DNA of 64,000 nt, taken from the NCBI GenBank assembly GCA_022447605.1, contig JAKVBG010000003.1, positions 124,001 through 188,000 on the forward strand, written 5' to 3'. The notes under the pieces were generated by a model. The model saw only the letters and a list, made by a program, of their open reading frames with translations. It did not search any database and was not told the DNA's origin. The position numbers were made by a program, and so were the translations under genes. Below are positions 16,000 through 24,672 of this stretch, piece after piece (within the stretch, counting starts at the first letter, position 1; every line of letters begins with the position of its first letter). This DNA comes from Mariniblastus sp. GTDB taxonomy: Bacteria > Planctomycetota > Planctomycetia > Pirellulales > Pirellulaceae.

Positions 16000-18408
16000 G
16001 GTGTTTTCCAGCCATTTTTCCGTATCGGTGGCGTCCACCTGCCGACAAACATTTTCCAGTTGGTCTGCTATTTCACCGATCTCGTCCCGCCACTCGGCCG
16101 GTTCGATATCGGGCGGACAGAGTTCGGCAAACTCGTCGATCAGCAGAATCATCCTCAGCAGATGGCGAAAGATCATCCCCTCCTGTTTCTGCAGTCGGTT
16201 GCTGGTGATGTACTTGTTGAAGTCACCGCCAAAATCGAGCACCGCACCCGCCACCCAGACGGGCCAGACGCGCAGGTCATCCACGCCTGGAAAATCGTGT
16301 TGGAACAGACGCTGCAACTTCTGGGGCAGGGTCAACACAAAGACACGTTCTTCGTCGAACCAGCCAGGTTCCCGCTCTTCGTCCACTTCCGCGCCGAACA
16401 GTTCTTCGGCGGTGGCTAAACCGAGCTTGAGTAGTTGGGCATCCAGGCGAGTCGTTGCCAGAGGGCCGGCTGGCATCTCGTCCAACGGCGGAATACGAAT
16501 GGCCCGACCCAGGGAGCGGGGAAGTTCCAGCAGGCTCTCCATCGCCTGGATCCGTTCGGTGCGGTCGGCGAGACCCAGGTGGTTCATCAGGAACAGCCCG
16601 TACAGGGGATGAACACCCCGCAGGTGGAGCAAGTCGGCCATGGCATCGGTCGGGTAGGCCAGCTCAGGTCGATAGCGGGGTGGTCCCTCGGCAGGCGTCG
16701 TTTCGGTCTTACTGGCCGGGGAAGACGTCGGCCCTGGGTCAGGCTTGCCACTCGGCTGACTCGACCGTTGACCCAAATCGAGCACCGGCTGCCCAGCCTT
16801 TTCAGTCGATTCCGTCTCACTCGGATCCTGCTGGTCGGCCGGCGACGCTTGGCCACCCGTCTCCTCTACGTCCTGTTCTAACAATGGCGGCTTCGGTTGT
16901 AGTTCAACGTAACCTCCTCGCCACAAAGTCATTAACCGGCGATCCAGGTCGCGCTGGGCCCGCTCCCGCGATTTTTCGTCCAGCAACCGCCCATCAACCA
17001 ACTGGCGGATCGGTTCCACTTCGGGGGCGACATCCAGCATGTAAACCAGCAACCGCCAGGGCAATGGCCCGCGACTGGCCAAGTCGGCCGGCGCGGCAGC
17101 AACCAGTTGCTGAAACTGCTGCTCCGACCAGTACTGGACCTCGGAATGCCGCTTGGGCATCTTCTTTTTGAGCGCTTTTTTTGCCTTGCGGAGCCCCGGG
17201 TCTTTGGTGTCGTCCGGGATCTGGTCGTATTTTTCACGCCAGCGGAGGATCTTCACGTCATCCTCATGAGGCAGCGCAATCACATAGCCCCGGTCATCGA
17301 ACTGGGGCCGCCCTGCCCGACCGAACATCTGGTGCGCCGAGCTGGCATCAATCAGTCGTTTCTTGGCCGGAGGCCCCTTGAGCAAAGTGGGCAGGACCAC
17401 GCTGCGGGCAGGCAGATTGATTCCCGCGGCCAGGGTTTCGGTGCAGACACAGACCGACAGCAGTTTTTCCTGGAACAGTTGCTCCACGATTCGACGGTAA
17501 CAGGGCAAGACACCGGCATGATGTACTCCCACCCCGCGCATCAGGATCTGCTTCAGCTTGGGGCCCGCACCTCGAGACCAGTCGTGCAAATCGAGCCGCG
17601 CCGAGATCTCTTTTTTTTGCTCCGGTTCTACCAGTTTTTTACCTTTCAACTGCTCGGCAATCGTCCAGCACTGTTCCCGATTGAAACAGAACAGCAAAGT
17701 GGGGGTCAACCTCGCCTCGAGACTCCCCTCAACCATCGACTCCAATTGCTCTGACAGCAACTGATCCTCTACCCAGCGGTAGGTCAGGGGCACTTTGCGC
17801 TCGGTACCCTGGACCAGGTCGAGGTCCCTCTGGTGACGCGTGCGGAGCCAATGGCAAAAGGCGGGGGCATTGCCAACGGTCGCACTGAGCAAGAGCGTTC
17901 GGACCGATCCGGGCAACAGGCTCAAGCCAAATTCCCAGACGATCCCCCGGTCCAGATCGTTGAAACTATGGAACTCATCCATCACCACCGCCCAGACATC
18001 ACCCAGCTCGAACGTTTCGGGCTGCAATAAACGATTCAAGAGAATTTCTGCCACAACAACCAGGATGCTGGCGTTCGGGTTGACCTTCCGGTTGCCCGTC
18101 ACCAGGCCAACATCGTTGGCAGAAAATCCCCACTCCACCGCTTTCTGTTGCAGTTCTCGGAATTTTTGGTCCGTTAATGCAATGAGGGGGGTCGTGTAAT
18201 AGGCCGTTTTCCCCAGCTGTAGCGCTTCGTAGATAGCTGCTTCGGCCACCAGCGTCTTGCCGGTCCCGGTCGGGGCGCACAGCAACACGCCTTGGCGACT
18301 GGCAAACCAGGCAAACAGCGCTTCTTCCTGAACCGGGTACGGCTCGAACGGCAAGCGGTCAAAATAGTCCTGGGCAATCTCATCCCGCCGACTTTGGAGT
18401 TCTGCCAT
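15982..18408 (-). CDS. Ski2-like superfamily 2 DEAD/DEAH-box helicase
   Basis: 808 residues, ATG start. N-terminal RecA domain: Q-type aromatic region (PYPVQEEAL), Walker A CAPTGTGKTLVAEA (about 43-56), TTPLIALTDQKF, Walker B VVMDEFHSF and LLLSATVG. Second RecA domain: TLLFCFNREQC, VGVHHAGVLP, TETLAAGINLPAR and motif VI HQMFGRAGRPQFDDRG. The order and the GVHHAG/NLPAR motifs match Ski2/Mtr4/archaeal Hel308-type enzymes, not RecQ or PriA. A Ser/Pro/Thr/Glu-rich low-complexity spacer of about 90 residues (near 520-610) separates the helicase core from a C-terminal helical region. It probably remodels RNA or DNA-RNA structures using ATP; the substrate is not evident. It sits alone between unrelated genes. 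Confidence 0.88.
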   Translation of the reverse strand: MAELQSRRDEIAQDYFDRLPFEPYPVQEEALFAWFASRQGVLLCAPTGTGKTLVAEAAIYEALQLGKTAYYTTPLIALTDQKFRELQQKAVEWGFSANDVGLVTGNRKVNPNASILVVVAEILLNRLLQPETFELGDVWAVVMDEFHSFNDLDRGIVWEFGLSLLPGSVRTLLLSATVGNAPAFCHWLRTRHQRDLDLVQGTERKVPLTYRWVEDQLLSEQLESMVEGSLEARLTPTLLFCFNREQCWTIAEQLKGKKLVEPEQKKEISARLDLHDWSRGAGPKLKQILMRGVGVHHAGVLPCYRRIVEQLFQEKLLSVCVCTETLAAGINLPARSVVLPTLLKGPPAKKRLIDASSAHQMFGRAGRPQFDDRGYVIALPHEDDVKILRWREKYDQIPDDTKDPGLRKAKKALKKKMPKRHSEVQYWSEQQFQQLVAAAPADLASRGPLPWRLLVYMLDVAPEVEPIRQLVDGRLLDEKSRERAQRDLDRRLMTLWRGGYVELQPKPPLLEQDVEETGGQASPADQQDPSETESTEKAGQPVLDLGQRSSQPSGKPDPGPTSSPASKTETTPAEGPPRYRPELAYPTDAMADLLHLRGVHPLYGLFLMNHLGLADRTERIQAMESLLELPRSLGRAIRIPPLDEMPAGPLATTRLDAQLLKLGLATAEELFGAEVDEEREPGWFDEERVFVLTLPQKLQRLFQHDFPGVDDLRVWPVWVAGAVLDFGGDFNKYITSNRLQKQEGMIFRHLLRMILLIDEFAELCPPDIEPAEWRDEIGEIADQLENVCRQVDATDTEKWLENTRKTEG

Positions 18409-18752
18409 GATGAGTCTGGTTTGCTAGCAGTCTGGTTCGTTCGCTTCCGGTCAATCCGATGTGTCGTCAAATTGTTACCGCTGGAGCAATATCGCGACAG
18501 CTGGCAGACCCGTTTTTTCTACCGATCAATCAGCCTAACTGCATTTGATGCAAGGAGTTGGACCTCATGGCCAACCACTCTGGTGAACTTGGCATCAAAC
18601 CTGCTCGTAAAATTGTGGCATACCAAGCCATGCCACCCGTCAACAACACGACGCTGTTACACAAGCTTAAGCCAGGTCGCCGACACGATGGTCGAATATT
18701 CGTGGGCCATTCCCGCGAGGTCGCGGCCCTGGCTGAAATCAGGAGAATCAAC
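18409..18752. other. Intergenic region upstream of a small membrane protein
   Basis: 344 bases between divergent genes. The frame of the following small gene stays open back to 18558, and an ATG at 18567 has AGGAG nine bases upstream, so the 3' half could instead encode a 62-residue N-terminal extension. The 5' half shows no coding signal. Confidence 0.35.
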
Positions 18753-19016
18753 ATGTCTCAACGTCGATCGCATTCGAAACGTCGCAACCGTTCTGGTAAG
18801 GGAAAGGCCGCTTCCACCCTGCTGGGTAATCTTCTGGTCGAACTGGTCGGCTTTGCCACATTGCTGATCGTTCTTTTTTTCGTCCATACGACGCCCGTGG
18901 AGAGCCAGCCCTTGAGCGCGATCTCTGATCACCCTGCATCGGCATGGAGCGCCGGCCATGAATTCTGCGCCTACGTCTCCGAGTTACTGGGAATCCCGAT
19001 CTCGTTCCCAAACTAG
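18753..19016 (+). CDS. Small basic single-pass membrane protein, unknown
   Basis: 87 residues from the ATG at 18753, with AGGAG seven bases upstream. A very basic N-terminus (MSQRRSHSKRRNRSGKGK) precedes one transmembrane helix (LLVELVGFATLLIVLFFV) and a short external tail with one Cys. Basic residues on the N-terminal side place it in the cytoplasm. An in-frame ATG at 18567 with its own Shine-Dalgarno site would give 149 residues. No family is recognised. Its TAG stop overlaps the stop of the convergent esterase gene in a shared CTAG. Confidence 0.6.
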   Translation: MSQRRSHSKRRNRSGKGKAASTLLGNLLVELVGFATLLIVLFFVHTTPVESQPLSAISDHPASAWSAGHEFCAYVSELLGIPISFPN

Positions 19017-20005
19017 GATGTCCCGGGGGATTCCTTCGCGGCCGCTCCGCTTGCCGGAGGTGGAGTGGTACCCATCATCGAGCGAACTTCCCGTCCAATC
19101 TCGTTGAACAAATTTTGCGTTTGGTCAAAGACGCCCGCCATCGACAGAAAGCCGTGAATCATGCCTCGATACAGGCTCCGTTTTACCGGCACACCCGCCG
19201 CGCTCAATCGGTCGCTGTATTGCGTGCCCTCATCACAAAGCGGGTCATACTCCGCCACGACAACCAGCGCCGGGGGCAGACCGGAGTGGTCCTCAGCTGC
19301 CAACGGCGCGAAATAGGGATCCAATCCATCGACCGGGTCGGGCGCATAGTGCCGCCAGAAATACTGCATCAAGGGACGGTCCAGCAAGTATCCCTCGGCA
19401 TTGGCCTGGTAAGAAGGCGTGTCCCAACCGTACTGGGTAACCGGGTAGACCAGCACCTGGCAAGCAAGCTTCGGGCCGTTCGTGTCACGGGCCTTGAGCG
19501 CGACGGCGGCGGCCAAGTTGCCGCCCGAACTGTCCCCAATCAGACCGATCCGGTCGGCATCCATCCCGAGAGCTGCCGCATTCTCAAACACCCACTCGGT
19601 TGCCGCATAGCAGTCATCGAAGGGGACCGGGTATTTATGCTCAGGTGCTTTCTGGTAATTCACCGTCATCACCACGCAGCCTGTCACGTTGCAGATGGCC
19701 CGGCTGACGTTGTCAGCCGAGGCGGTATTGTTCAACACCCAGCCCCCGCCATGAAAATAGATCAACCCGGGTAAGGAGGATTTGGCTTTGTCAGGGCTGG
19801 GGTGGTAGATCCGAACGGGCAAATCGGCTGTGGGGCCCGGGATAAAATCGTACTGGACCGCATGGACCTCTTCCGGCGTGCCAGCCAACGCCCGAAACTC
19901 GCGGGTCACCCGCCGCGCCTCGGCGGGAGTCATTTCGTGAAACGGTTTCGCCTCGGAATCGGCGAACTCTGCCAGAAAGGTTTGCACCTGGGGGTCAAGT
20001 GGCAT
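19013..20005 (-). CDS. Alpha/beta hydrolase, hormone-sensitive-lipase-type esterase
   Basis: 330 residues, ATG at 20005. The oxyanion-hole motif YFHGGGWV (about residue 77-84) and the nucleophile elbow GDSSGGNLAA (Ser near 158) are diagnostic of the HSL (bacterial lipase IV) family; an acidic residue in VVAEYDPLCDEG and the histidine in RGMIHGFLSM complete the triad. No signal peptide is seen, so it is probably a cytoplasmic carboxylesterase for short acyl esters. The start overlaps the end of the upstream membrane-protein gene by 11 bases, so the two are co-transcribed. A Pro/Ala-rich tail ends the protein. Confidence 0.9.
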   Translation of the reverse strand: MPLDPQVQTFLAEFADSEAKPFHEMTPAEARRVTREFRALAGTPEEVHAVQYDFIPGPTADLPVRIYHPSPDKAKSSLPGLIYFHGGGWVLNNTASADNVSRAICNVTGCVVMTVNYQKAPEHKYPVPFDDCYAATEWVFENAAALGMDADRIGLIGDSSGGNLAAAVALKARDTNGPKLACQVLVYPVTQYGWDTPSYQANAEGYLLDRPLMQYFWRHYAPDPVDGLDPYFAPLAAEDHSGLPPALVVVAEYDPLCDEGTQYSDRLSAAGVPVKRSLYRGMIHGFLSMAGVFDQTQNLFNEIGREVRSMMGTTPPPASGAAAKESPGTS

Positions 20006-20330
20006 TTTTGCCCCCAGTTGCCTTGATCAGGAATACGATGCCGTAGATCGCCAAGGCGAATCCACCAGAAGGCACCGTGATTATCAACGCCAAAGGGGCA
20101 CCCAAACCGGCAAACGAAATGAGGGGGCCCAGGTTAACTCCCCACACGACTGCGTGCTCGGGCGCGTCCCCTGCCGCCAAACCAGACATATCGATATTAA
20201 ACGTCGACGTAATTAAAGCAGTAAGCAAGATGACAAGAATGGGCCAGATACTCCACAGCACCAGAGCCATTGGCAGGAGTGCGTGGAGTACGAATTTCCG
20301 TTTCTTCTGCTTGCTGGATTCCTTGACCAT
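19995..20330 (-). CDS. Small integral membrane protein, unknown
   Basis: 111 residues from the ATG at 20330; the frame is open further upstream but that part looks non-coding and no strong ribosome-binding site supports either start. A basic N-terminus (MVKESSKQKKRKF) is followed by a long hydrophobic segment (LHALLPMALVLWSIWPILVI), a polar loop and a second hydrophobic region of one or two helices near the C-terminus. No family is recognised. It overlaps the downstream esterase gene by 11 bases. Confidence 0.6.
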   Translation of the reverse strand: MVKESSKQKKRKFVLHALLPMALVLWSIWPILVILLTALITSTFNIDMSGLAAGDAPEHAVVWGVNLGPLISFAGLGAPLALIITVPSGGFALAIYGIVFLIKATGGKNAT

Positions 20331-20552
20331 GGCAATGCATCTTAGCTTTGTGGCAAGAGAGAAACAAGCGACTTCCGCACAGCCAGTGATAGAGCACTGA
20401 CCGGATGTCTTTCTGAGCAACGGGGACGCATCTGGTGACGAACCGCCAGGCCAACGTCCTCTAGTACCATCGGCACCCAAGCAGGTTGGTCTGTCCAGCA
20501 AAGAAACCTCTGGACCGACCAACGGCTCAAGCCCTTCCAAATCCGTCAAGAT

Positions 20553-22115
20553 TCAGTCGAGAAACCCGACCAGTTCCTGGCTGCGACTCGGCTGTTGCAG
20601 TTTGCGAACCGCCTTGGCCTCGATCTGTCGAATCCGCTCGCGGGTCACCTTGAAAATATGGCCCACCTCTTCGAGCGTGTAACTGTAACCATCTCCCAGG
20701 CCGTAGCGTAGCTTGATGATCTCCCGTTCCCGGTAGCTGAGTGTTTTCAGGACCTTGTGAATGCGGCCCCGCAACATCTCCTGCGACGCCCCAATCGACG
20801 GGCTCTTCGCCTCGTCATCGGGCAGCAAGTCACCAAAATGGCTATCTTCGCTATTGCCAACCGGCCGATCGAGGCTGATCGGGTAACGGCTCATAGCCAA
20901 CACCCGCCGCGCTTCATCAATGGTTGTTTCGGAACGACGGGCAACTTCTTCAAGTGTCGGCTCCCGGCCCAGCTCCTGCAACAACTGGCGAGAAACCGTT
21001 CGCACGCGAGACATGGTCTCCACCATGTGAACCGGGATTCGAATCGTACGGCTCTGGTCGGCAACGGCCCGCGTAATGGCCTGGCGAATCCACCAGGTAG
21101 CATAGGTGCAAAACTTGAAACCGCGACGGTATTCAAATTTGTCGACCGCCCGCATCAGGCCAGCGTTTCCTTCCTGGATCAAGTCCAGGAAACTGAGCCC
21201 ACGATTACGATATTTCTTGGCGATTGACACGACCAGTCGCAAGTTCCCTTCCGACAGCTCCCTCTTCGCTTTCTGGTATCTGGAATAAACCTCCCTCAAA
21301 AACCGAATCCGGTTTCGCAGGCTGGCCGGTGATTCCTGACAAGCGACCAGGATGGTCCGCATTTCGTCCATCCAGGGCTGTCGCTCCTCGGCGGGCTTCT
21401 TCGTTTTCTTGTGGGCCTGGATTTTTTGCTGCAACTCGTCGACGCGATGGCTGAAATCCTCCACGGTCCGGAGCATCGTCTCGATGCGTTGGGTTCGCAG
21501 GCCGAGTTCTTCGATCAGTCGAACAGATCGACGACGGCGACGGGCCAGGTTCTGCCATGCTTTGCGGCGAGCCGTTTTTGTTTCTGATTTTGAAAACGCG
21601 GTAAAGTAGTCCCGCCGGTTCCGCTTGAGCAGAACATCCAGCGTCCGCAGGTTGTGTGGGATTCGCCCAAGGATCTGCTCCTTTTCCAGTCGATCGGTCA
21701 CCGAGACCTGCACCGTCCGGTCAAACGGCAATTCTCCCCGGTGCACACGGAGCAATGTCTTGTAGGCCGACTGAATCACGTAATCGCATTCCAGCAACTT
21801 GGTCCGGAACTCGCGACGCGTCTCTTCGATGCGCTTGGCCAGTGCAATTTCCTGTTGACGGGTCAACAGGGGAATTTCCCCCATCTGCGTCAAGTACATG
21901 CGAACGGGGTCATCTGACCAGGACTCGGTCTCGTCAACACCGGCCAGCAATTCTTCACTGGCTTTCAGTTCGGTATCCGCAATCTGTCCATCATTGGCGG
22001 CGGGCGTCGCTCGGTCTTCGTCCGATTCGATACCCGGGTCAACAAATGGTCCATTGCCGGAAACCCTGGTCCTGGTTGCTTCGTCTTCATAGTTTTCCAG
22101 TATCGCGTCGTACAA
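20553..22115 (-). CDS. rpoD: Primary RNA polymerase sigma-70 factor RpoD/SigA
   Basis: 520 residues from a TTG start at 22115, supported by GAGGAG seven bases upstream and by the absence of a suitable ATG. Region 1.2 ([20 protein letters not shown]), region 2 with the core-binding [20 protein letters not shown], region 2.4 [20 protein letters not shown] for the -10 element, region 3 ([12 protein letters not shown]...[11 protein letters not shown]) and region 4 with [20 protein letters not shown] for the -35 element are all present. The acidic N-terminal region is short and a basic helical insert lies between 1.2 and 2.1. It directs housekeeping transcription. A long gene-free leader region precedes it. 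Confidence 0.95.
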   Translation of the reverse strand: MYDAILENYEDEATRTRVSGNGPFVDPGIESDEDRATPAANDGQIADTELKASEELLAGVDETESWSDDPVRMYLTQMGEIPLLTRQQEIALAKRIEETRREFRTKLLECDYVIQSAYKTLLRVHRGELPFDRTVQVSVTDRLEKEQILGRIPHNLRTLDVLLKRNRRDYFTAFSKSETKTARRKAWQNLARRRRRSVRLIEELGLRTQRIETMLRTVEDFSHRVDELQQKIQAHKKTKKPAEERQPWMDEMRTILVACQESPASLRNRIRFLREVYSRYQKAKRELSEGNLRLVVSIAKKYRNRGLSFLDLIQEGNAGLMRAVDKFEYRRGFKFCTYATWWIRQAITRAVADQSRTIRIPVHMVETMSRVRTVSRQLLQELGREPTLEEVARRSETTIDEARRVLAMSRYPISLDRPVGNSEDSHFGDLLPDDEAKSPSIGASQEMLRGRIHKVLKTLSYREREIIKLRYGLGDGYSYTLEEVGHIFKVTRERIRQIEAKAVRKLQQPSRSQELVGFLD

Positions 22116-23008
22116 GTTCGCACTCCTCAGGCAATTAGTACGTTATTCGGGAATGACGTTGCATGGGCCAATCGACTAACTGCAGGTCAATCACAAAAAC
22201 TCTGTAAGTCTACCACTATATTTGGATTTGCAGCGGAGTGGTCATTATTTGGAAAGAGATTCCGATTAGAAAATCCGTGCCTGCCAACAAGAGGGTTGAC
22301 TCGAAGGCTGGTCGGGATGAAAGCAGTCTGGCAACCTGGATCGTTACAAACACCCAAGCTTGCCCCTCTTGTTTCACTGACGCCAACAAAGCGTACCGTG
22401 AGACCCGTTCATGTTACTGCTATCAAACCTTCAGCCCAGCGATCAACAGTCCTGTGTCTGCAACTGGTTCTACTTAGACTCTCTCCCGACTCCCGCGCGG
22501 GGTGACCTTTTTTAAGGTCTGGTTTCAATGGAAACCTGCTTCGCAGCCAACTGCTCTTTCAGACGGAACATCCCATAGACAACCAGGACTGTTGGGCATT
22601 AGACGGAGCATAGGTCTGCGATGCCATAATTTTAACTGCCGACCGATAAGGGTCCAGCAGTAAAAGAGCCTCTCCTGACAGAAATTGCCAGTATCTCGGA
22701 TTTGAGACTTCCCCGCAGCGACTGCTATCAGAGACGGAGTTGCCCCAATCATTCACCACACCCGGCTATCGGTCGTTGATTTTTCTGGGTGAACACTTAA
22801 ATTTGACTGAAATTACTCCGCCAACTGACAAATCCGTCACGTTTTACGCGATTGGATCAAATTACTAGACTACGCCCCATCACCGATAAGCAGCTTACAG
22901 AAACGAGCCTGTTTTGTATTGCTGCTGATTATTATGGGCGTTTTTACTTGGTCGTTTGACAGTCAGAGTGCGTGATTCTTTCAGAAACATCAACAAAAAG
23001 GCAATTCC
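22116..23008. other. Long gene-free region upstream of rpoD
   Basis: Nearly 900 bases between divergent genes with no convincing coding frame; short frames inside lack binding sites and family resemblance. Features seen: the palindrome CCCGCGCGGG at 22492-22501, and a hairpin GACCTT-TTTT-AAGGTC at 22504-22519. Base composition is more AT-rich than neighbouring genes. It should hold the rpoD promoter(s) and could hide a small RNA; I could not match it to RNase P RNA, tmRNA, SRP RNA or 6S RNA by eye. Confidence 0.4.
22123..22128 (-). promoter_or_regulatory. Shine-Dalgarno site deciding the TTG start of rpoD
   Basis: GAGGAG on the minus strand ends seven bases before TTG at 22115. It fixes the sigma-factor start at a non-ATG codon. 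Confidence 0.65.
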
Positions 23009-23560
23009 ATGGCTCAACTTTACCTTTTGCCTTGTGCCAATTGTGGCCACAAAATTGAGATCGAACCAAAACAGGCTGGCAGTGAAATCGTATGCCCTGC
23101 CTGCCAGGCTAAGATAACCGCTCCGACAATGGGAGGCATCAAGAAACTGGAACTGTCCCAATCGTCGGGCGTCATGGTCGATCCCAAAGCCGGGTCCACC
23201 TCAGGGCGGCATTACGGGATCAAGCAGTGGCTGTTTGCCGGGGGACTGCTGGTTCTCGTGCTGGCGGCCGTTTCCGGTTTTGCCATCTGGTTTTATGCCG
23301 ACAGCCTGGTGACGATCAGCGATATGGATGCCCGGGTCGCCCAGGCGAACCAGAATATTCCCAATCTGCGTCCTGCGCAAGTTTGGGATGCGTGGGATGA
23401 TCTGACCAGCGCAGGTCCAATGGACGAATGGAAGGAAAGCCCCCGGCAGGGTCAAAACAAACAGGCCGGCTATCTCAAGAGTTTTGCCTATGGCTTCATG
23501 GGGATCGCCGCGCTGGGTCTGGTGTCAATCGGACTTTCATTCCTGGTCAAACAGCGTTGA
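23009..23560 (+). CDS. Zinc-ribbon protein with two transmembrane segments
   Basis: 183 residues, ATG start. The N-terminus has CANCGHKIEIEP...VCPACQAKITAP, a CxxC-x18-CxxC zinc ribbon of the kind found in planctomycete membrane proteins. One transmembrane helix (WLFAGGLLVLVLAAVSGFAI) follows at about residues 73-95, then a roughly 65-residue external segment and a second helix (GFMGIAALGLVSIGLSFLV) near the C-terminus. Both the ribbon and the C-terminal KQR are predicted to be cytoplasmic. The function is unknown. It stands alone, convergent with a methyltransferase gene. Confidence 0.75.
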   Translation: MAQLYLLPCANCGHKIEIEPKQAGSEIVCPACQAKITAPTMGGIKKLELSQSSGVMVDPKAGSTSGRHYGIKQWLFAGGLLVLVLAAVSGFAIWFYADSLVTISDMDARVAQANQNIPNLRPAQVWDAWDDLTSAGPMDEWKESPRQGQNKQAGYLKSFAYGFMGIAALGLVSIGLSFLVKQR

Positions 23561-23733
23561 TCCAATCAACGATACGGACTGGGTGTTCACGGTAAAACAC
23601 CGATTACTTTGAGACAAATCGGTATCACAGCACAACGAGCCTGTTGTTTCGTCCACCCGGACCAGAGCGACCGCGCCCGACACCGAGCGGGTGACTCAGG
23701 CAGAAGCCCTCAGGCATGTGATCTGTTGGCAAG

Positions 23734-24591
23734 CTAGTCCACCCGCAGGATGAAGATGGCATCTTCCGTTGCCTCATCCAGGTGAACGGGCTGCGACAGA
23801 TCGTATTGAAAATCAAAAACAGCTTCGACGTTCAGGCCATCAACCCGGCGGATCAACTGGCAGAACTGATCGGCGGTATAGGTGCGGAACCGCAACTGGT
23901 CGCAAATACGAAACTGCCGGCTGGGCGTATAGATGTCGTATTGCATGGCGTACTCTTCGTAACGCTCTTCCAGCTTGCGTTCCGTTAGCCACAAGTCACT
24001 ATTGACGGTTAGATGGCCCCGCGTGGCGGACCACGCTTCGCTTTCACACGCGTCCCCGGTCAGTGGAACCAGATGAATGCCGAGCACGTAGATGCCCCCA
24101 CTTCGAATGGCACGGGCCATGCACTGCAGGTGCCCTACGGCCAGCGCATCGGTATTCAGATGGCGAAAGCTGTTGATCATGTTAAAGCCGAGATCAACTC
24201 GACCGGACAGCCGAAAGTCGGCCATGTCGGCTACCACGGCCGTTTCCGGCAACCCGAATCGGGCCAATCGGTGATTGCAGAACGCAACGGCTTTGGGATT
24301 CAGGTCATTGCCCGCCACCTGCAAGCCGGTTTTTCCCAGCCGGTACAACAATCGACCGGTACCACAGGCAGGCTCAAAAACCGACTCGACCGGGCGGTCA
24401 AGGAACCGCTCGGCACAAGCCAACAGAAAATCAAATTCAGCCTTCCAGTCCGAACCGTAAACCAGATCGTAATACTTGGGATAATCGTAGATATCGCCCT
24501 GAATTTCTTCCACGCCGCTCGCGCCCGATCCTCGGATTACACATGTCTCGATCGTTTCTAATCGATCCAGGAAAGAACGACTACCCGGCAC
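23734..24591 (-). CDS. Class I SAM-dependent methyltransferase
   Basis: 285 residues from a GTG at 24591; another GTG at 24513, just before EEIQGDIYDYPKYYDLVYGS, is a plausible later start, and neither has a strong binding site. SAM-binding motif I is VFEPACGTGRLLYRL and the acidic residue closing beta 2 is in VAGNDLNPKAVAFC; VADMADFRL and VDLGFNMINSFRHL give the next motifs. The overall pattern fits the Methyltransf_25 type group. The C-terminal half is beta-rich (YDIYTPSRQFRICDQLRFRT). The substrate cannot be told. It follows the kinase gene on the same strand at 81 bases and may share its transcript. Confidence 0.85.
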   Translation of the reverse strand: MPGSRSFLDRLETIETCVIRGSGASGVEEIQGDIYDYPKYYDLVYGSDWKAEFDFLLACAERFLDRPVESVFEPACGTGRLLYRLGKTGLQVAGNDLNPKAVAFCNHRLARFGLPETAVVADMADFRLSGRVDLGFNMINSFRHLNTDALAVGHLQCMARAIRSGGIYVLGIHLVPLTGDACESEAWSATRGHLTVNSDLWLTERKLEERYEEYAMQYDIYTPSRQFRICDQLRFRTYTADQFCQLIRRVDGLNVEAVFDFQYDLSQPVHLDEATEDAIFILRVD

Positions 24592-24672
24592 CAGTTCCAG
24601 CGAGAGGAATCACGGGCACCCGTCCTCGCGACCAATCCGCTGTTCAACAAAGACACAGACAATCCCAGGCTC

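Noticed and set aside
22116-23008. tmRNA, RNase P RNA, SRP RNA or tRNA in the gap upstream of rpoD
   Set aside because: No TPsiC-type arm, CCA end, tag-peptide frame or known conserved core was found by eye.
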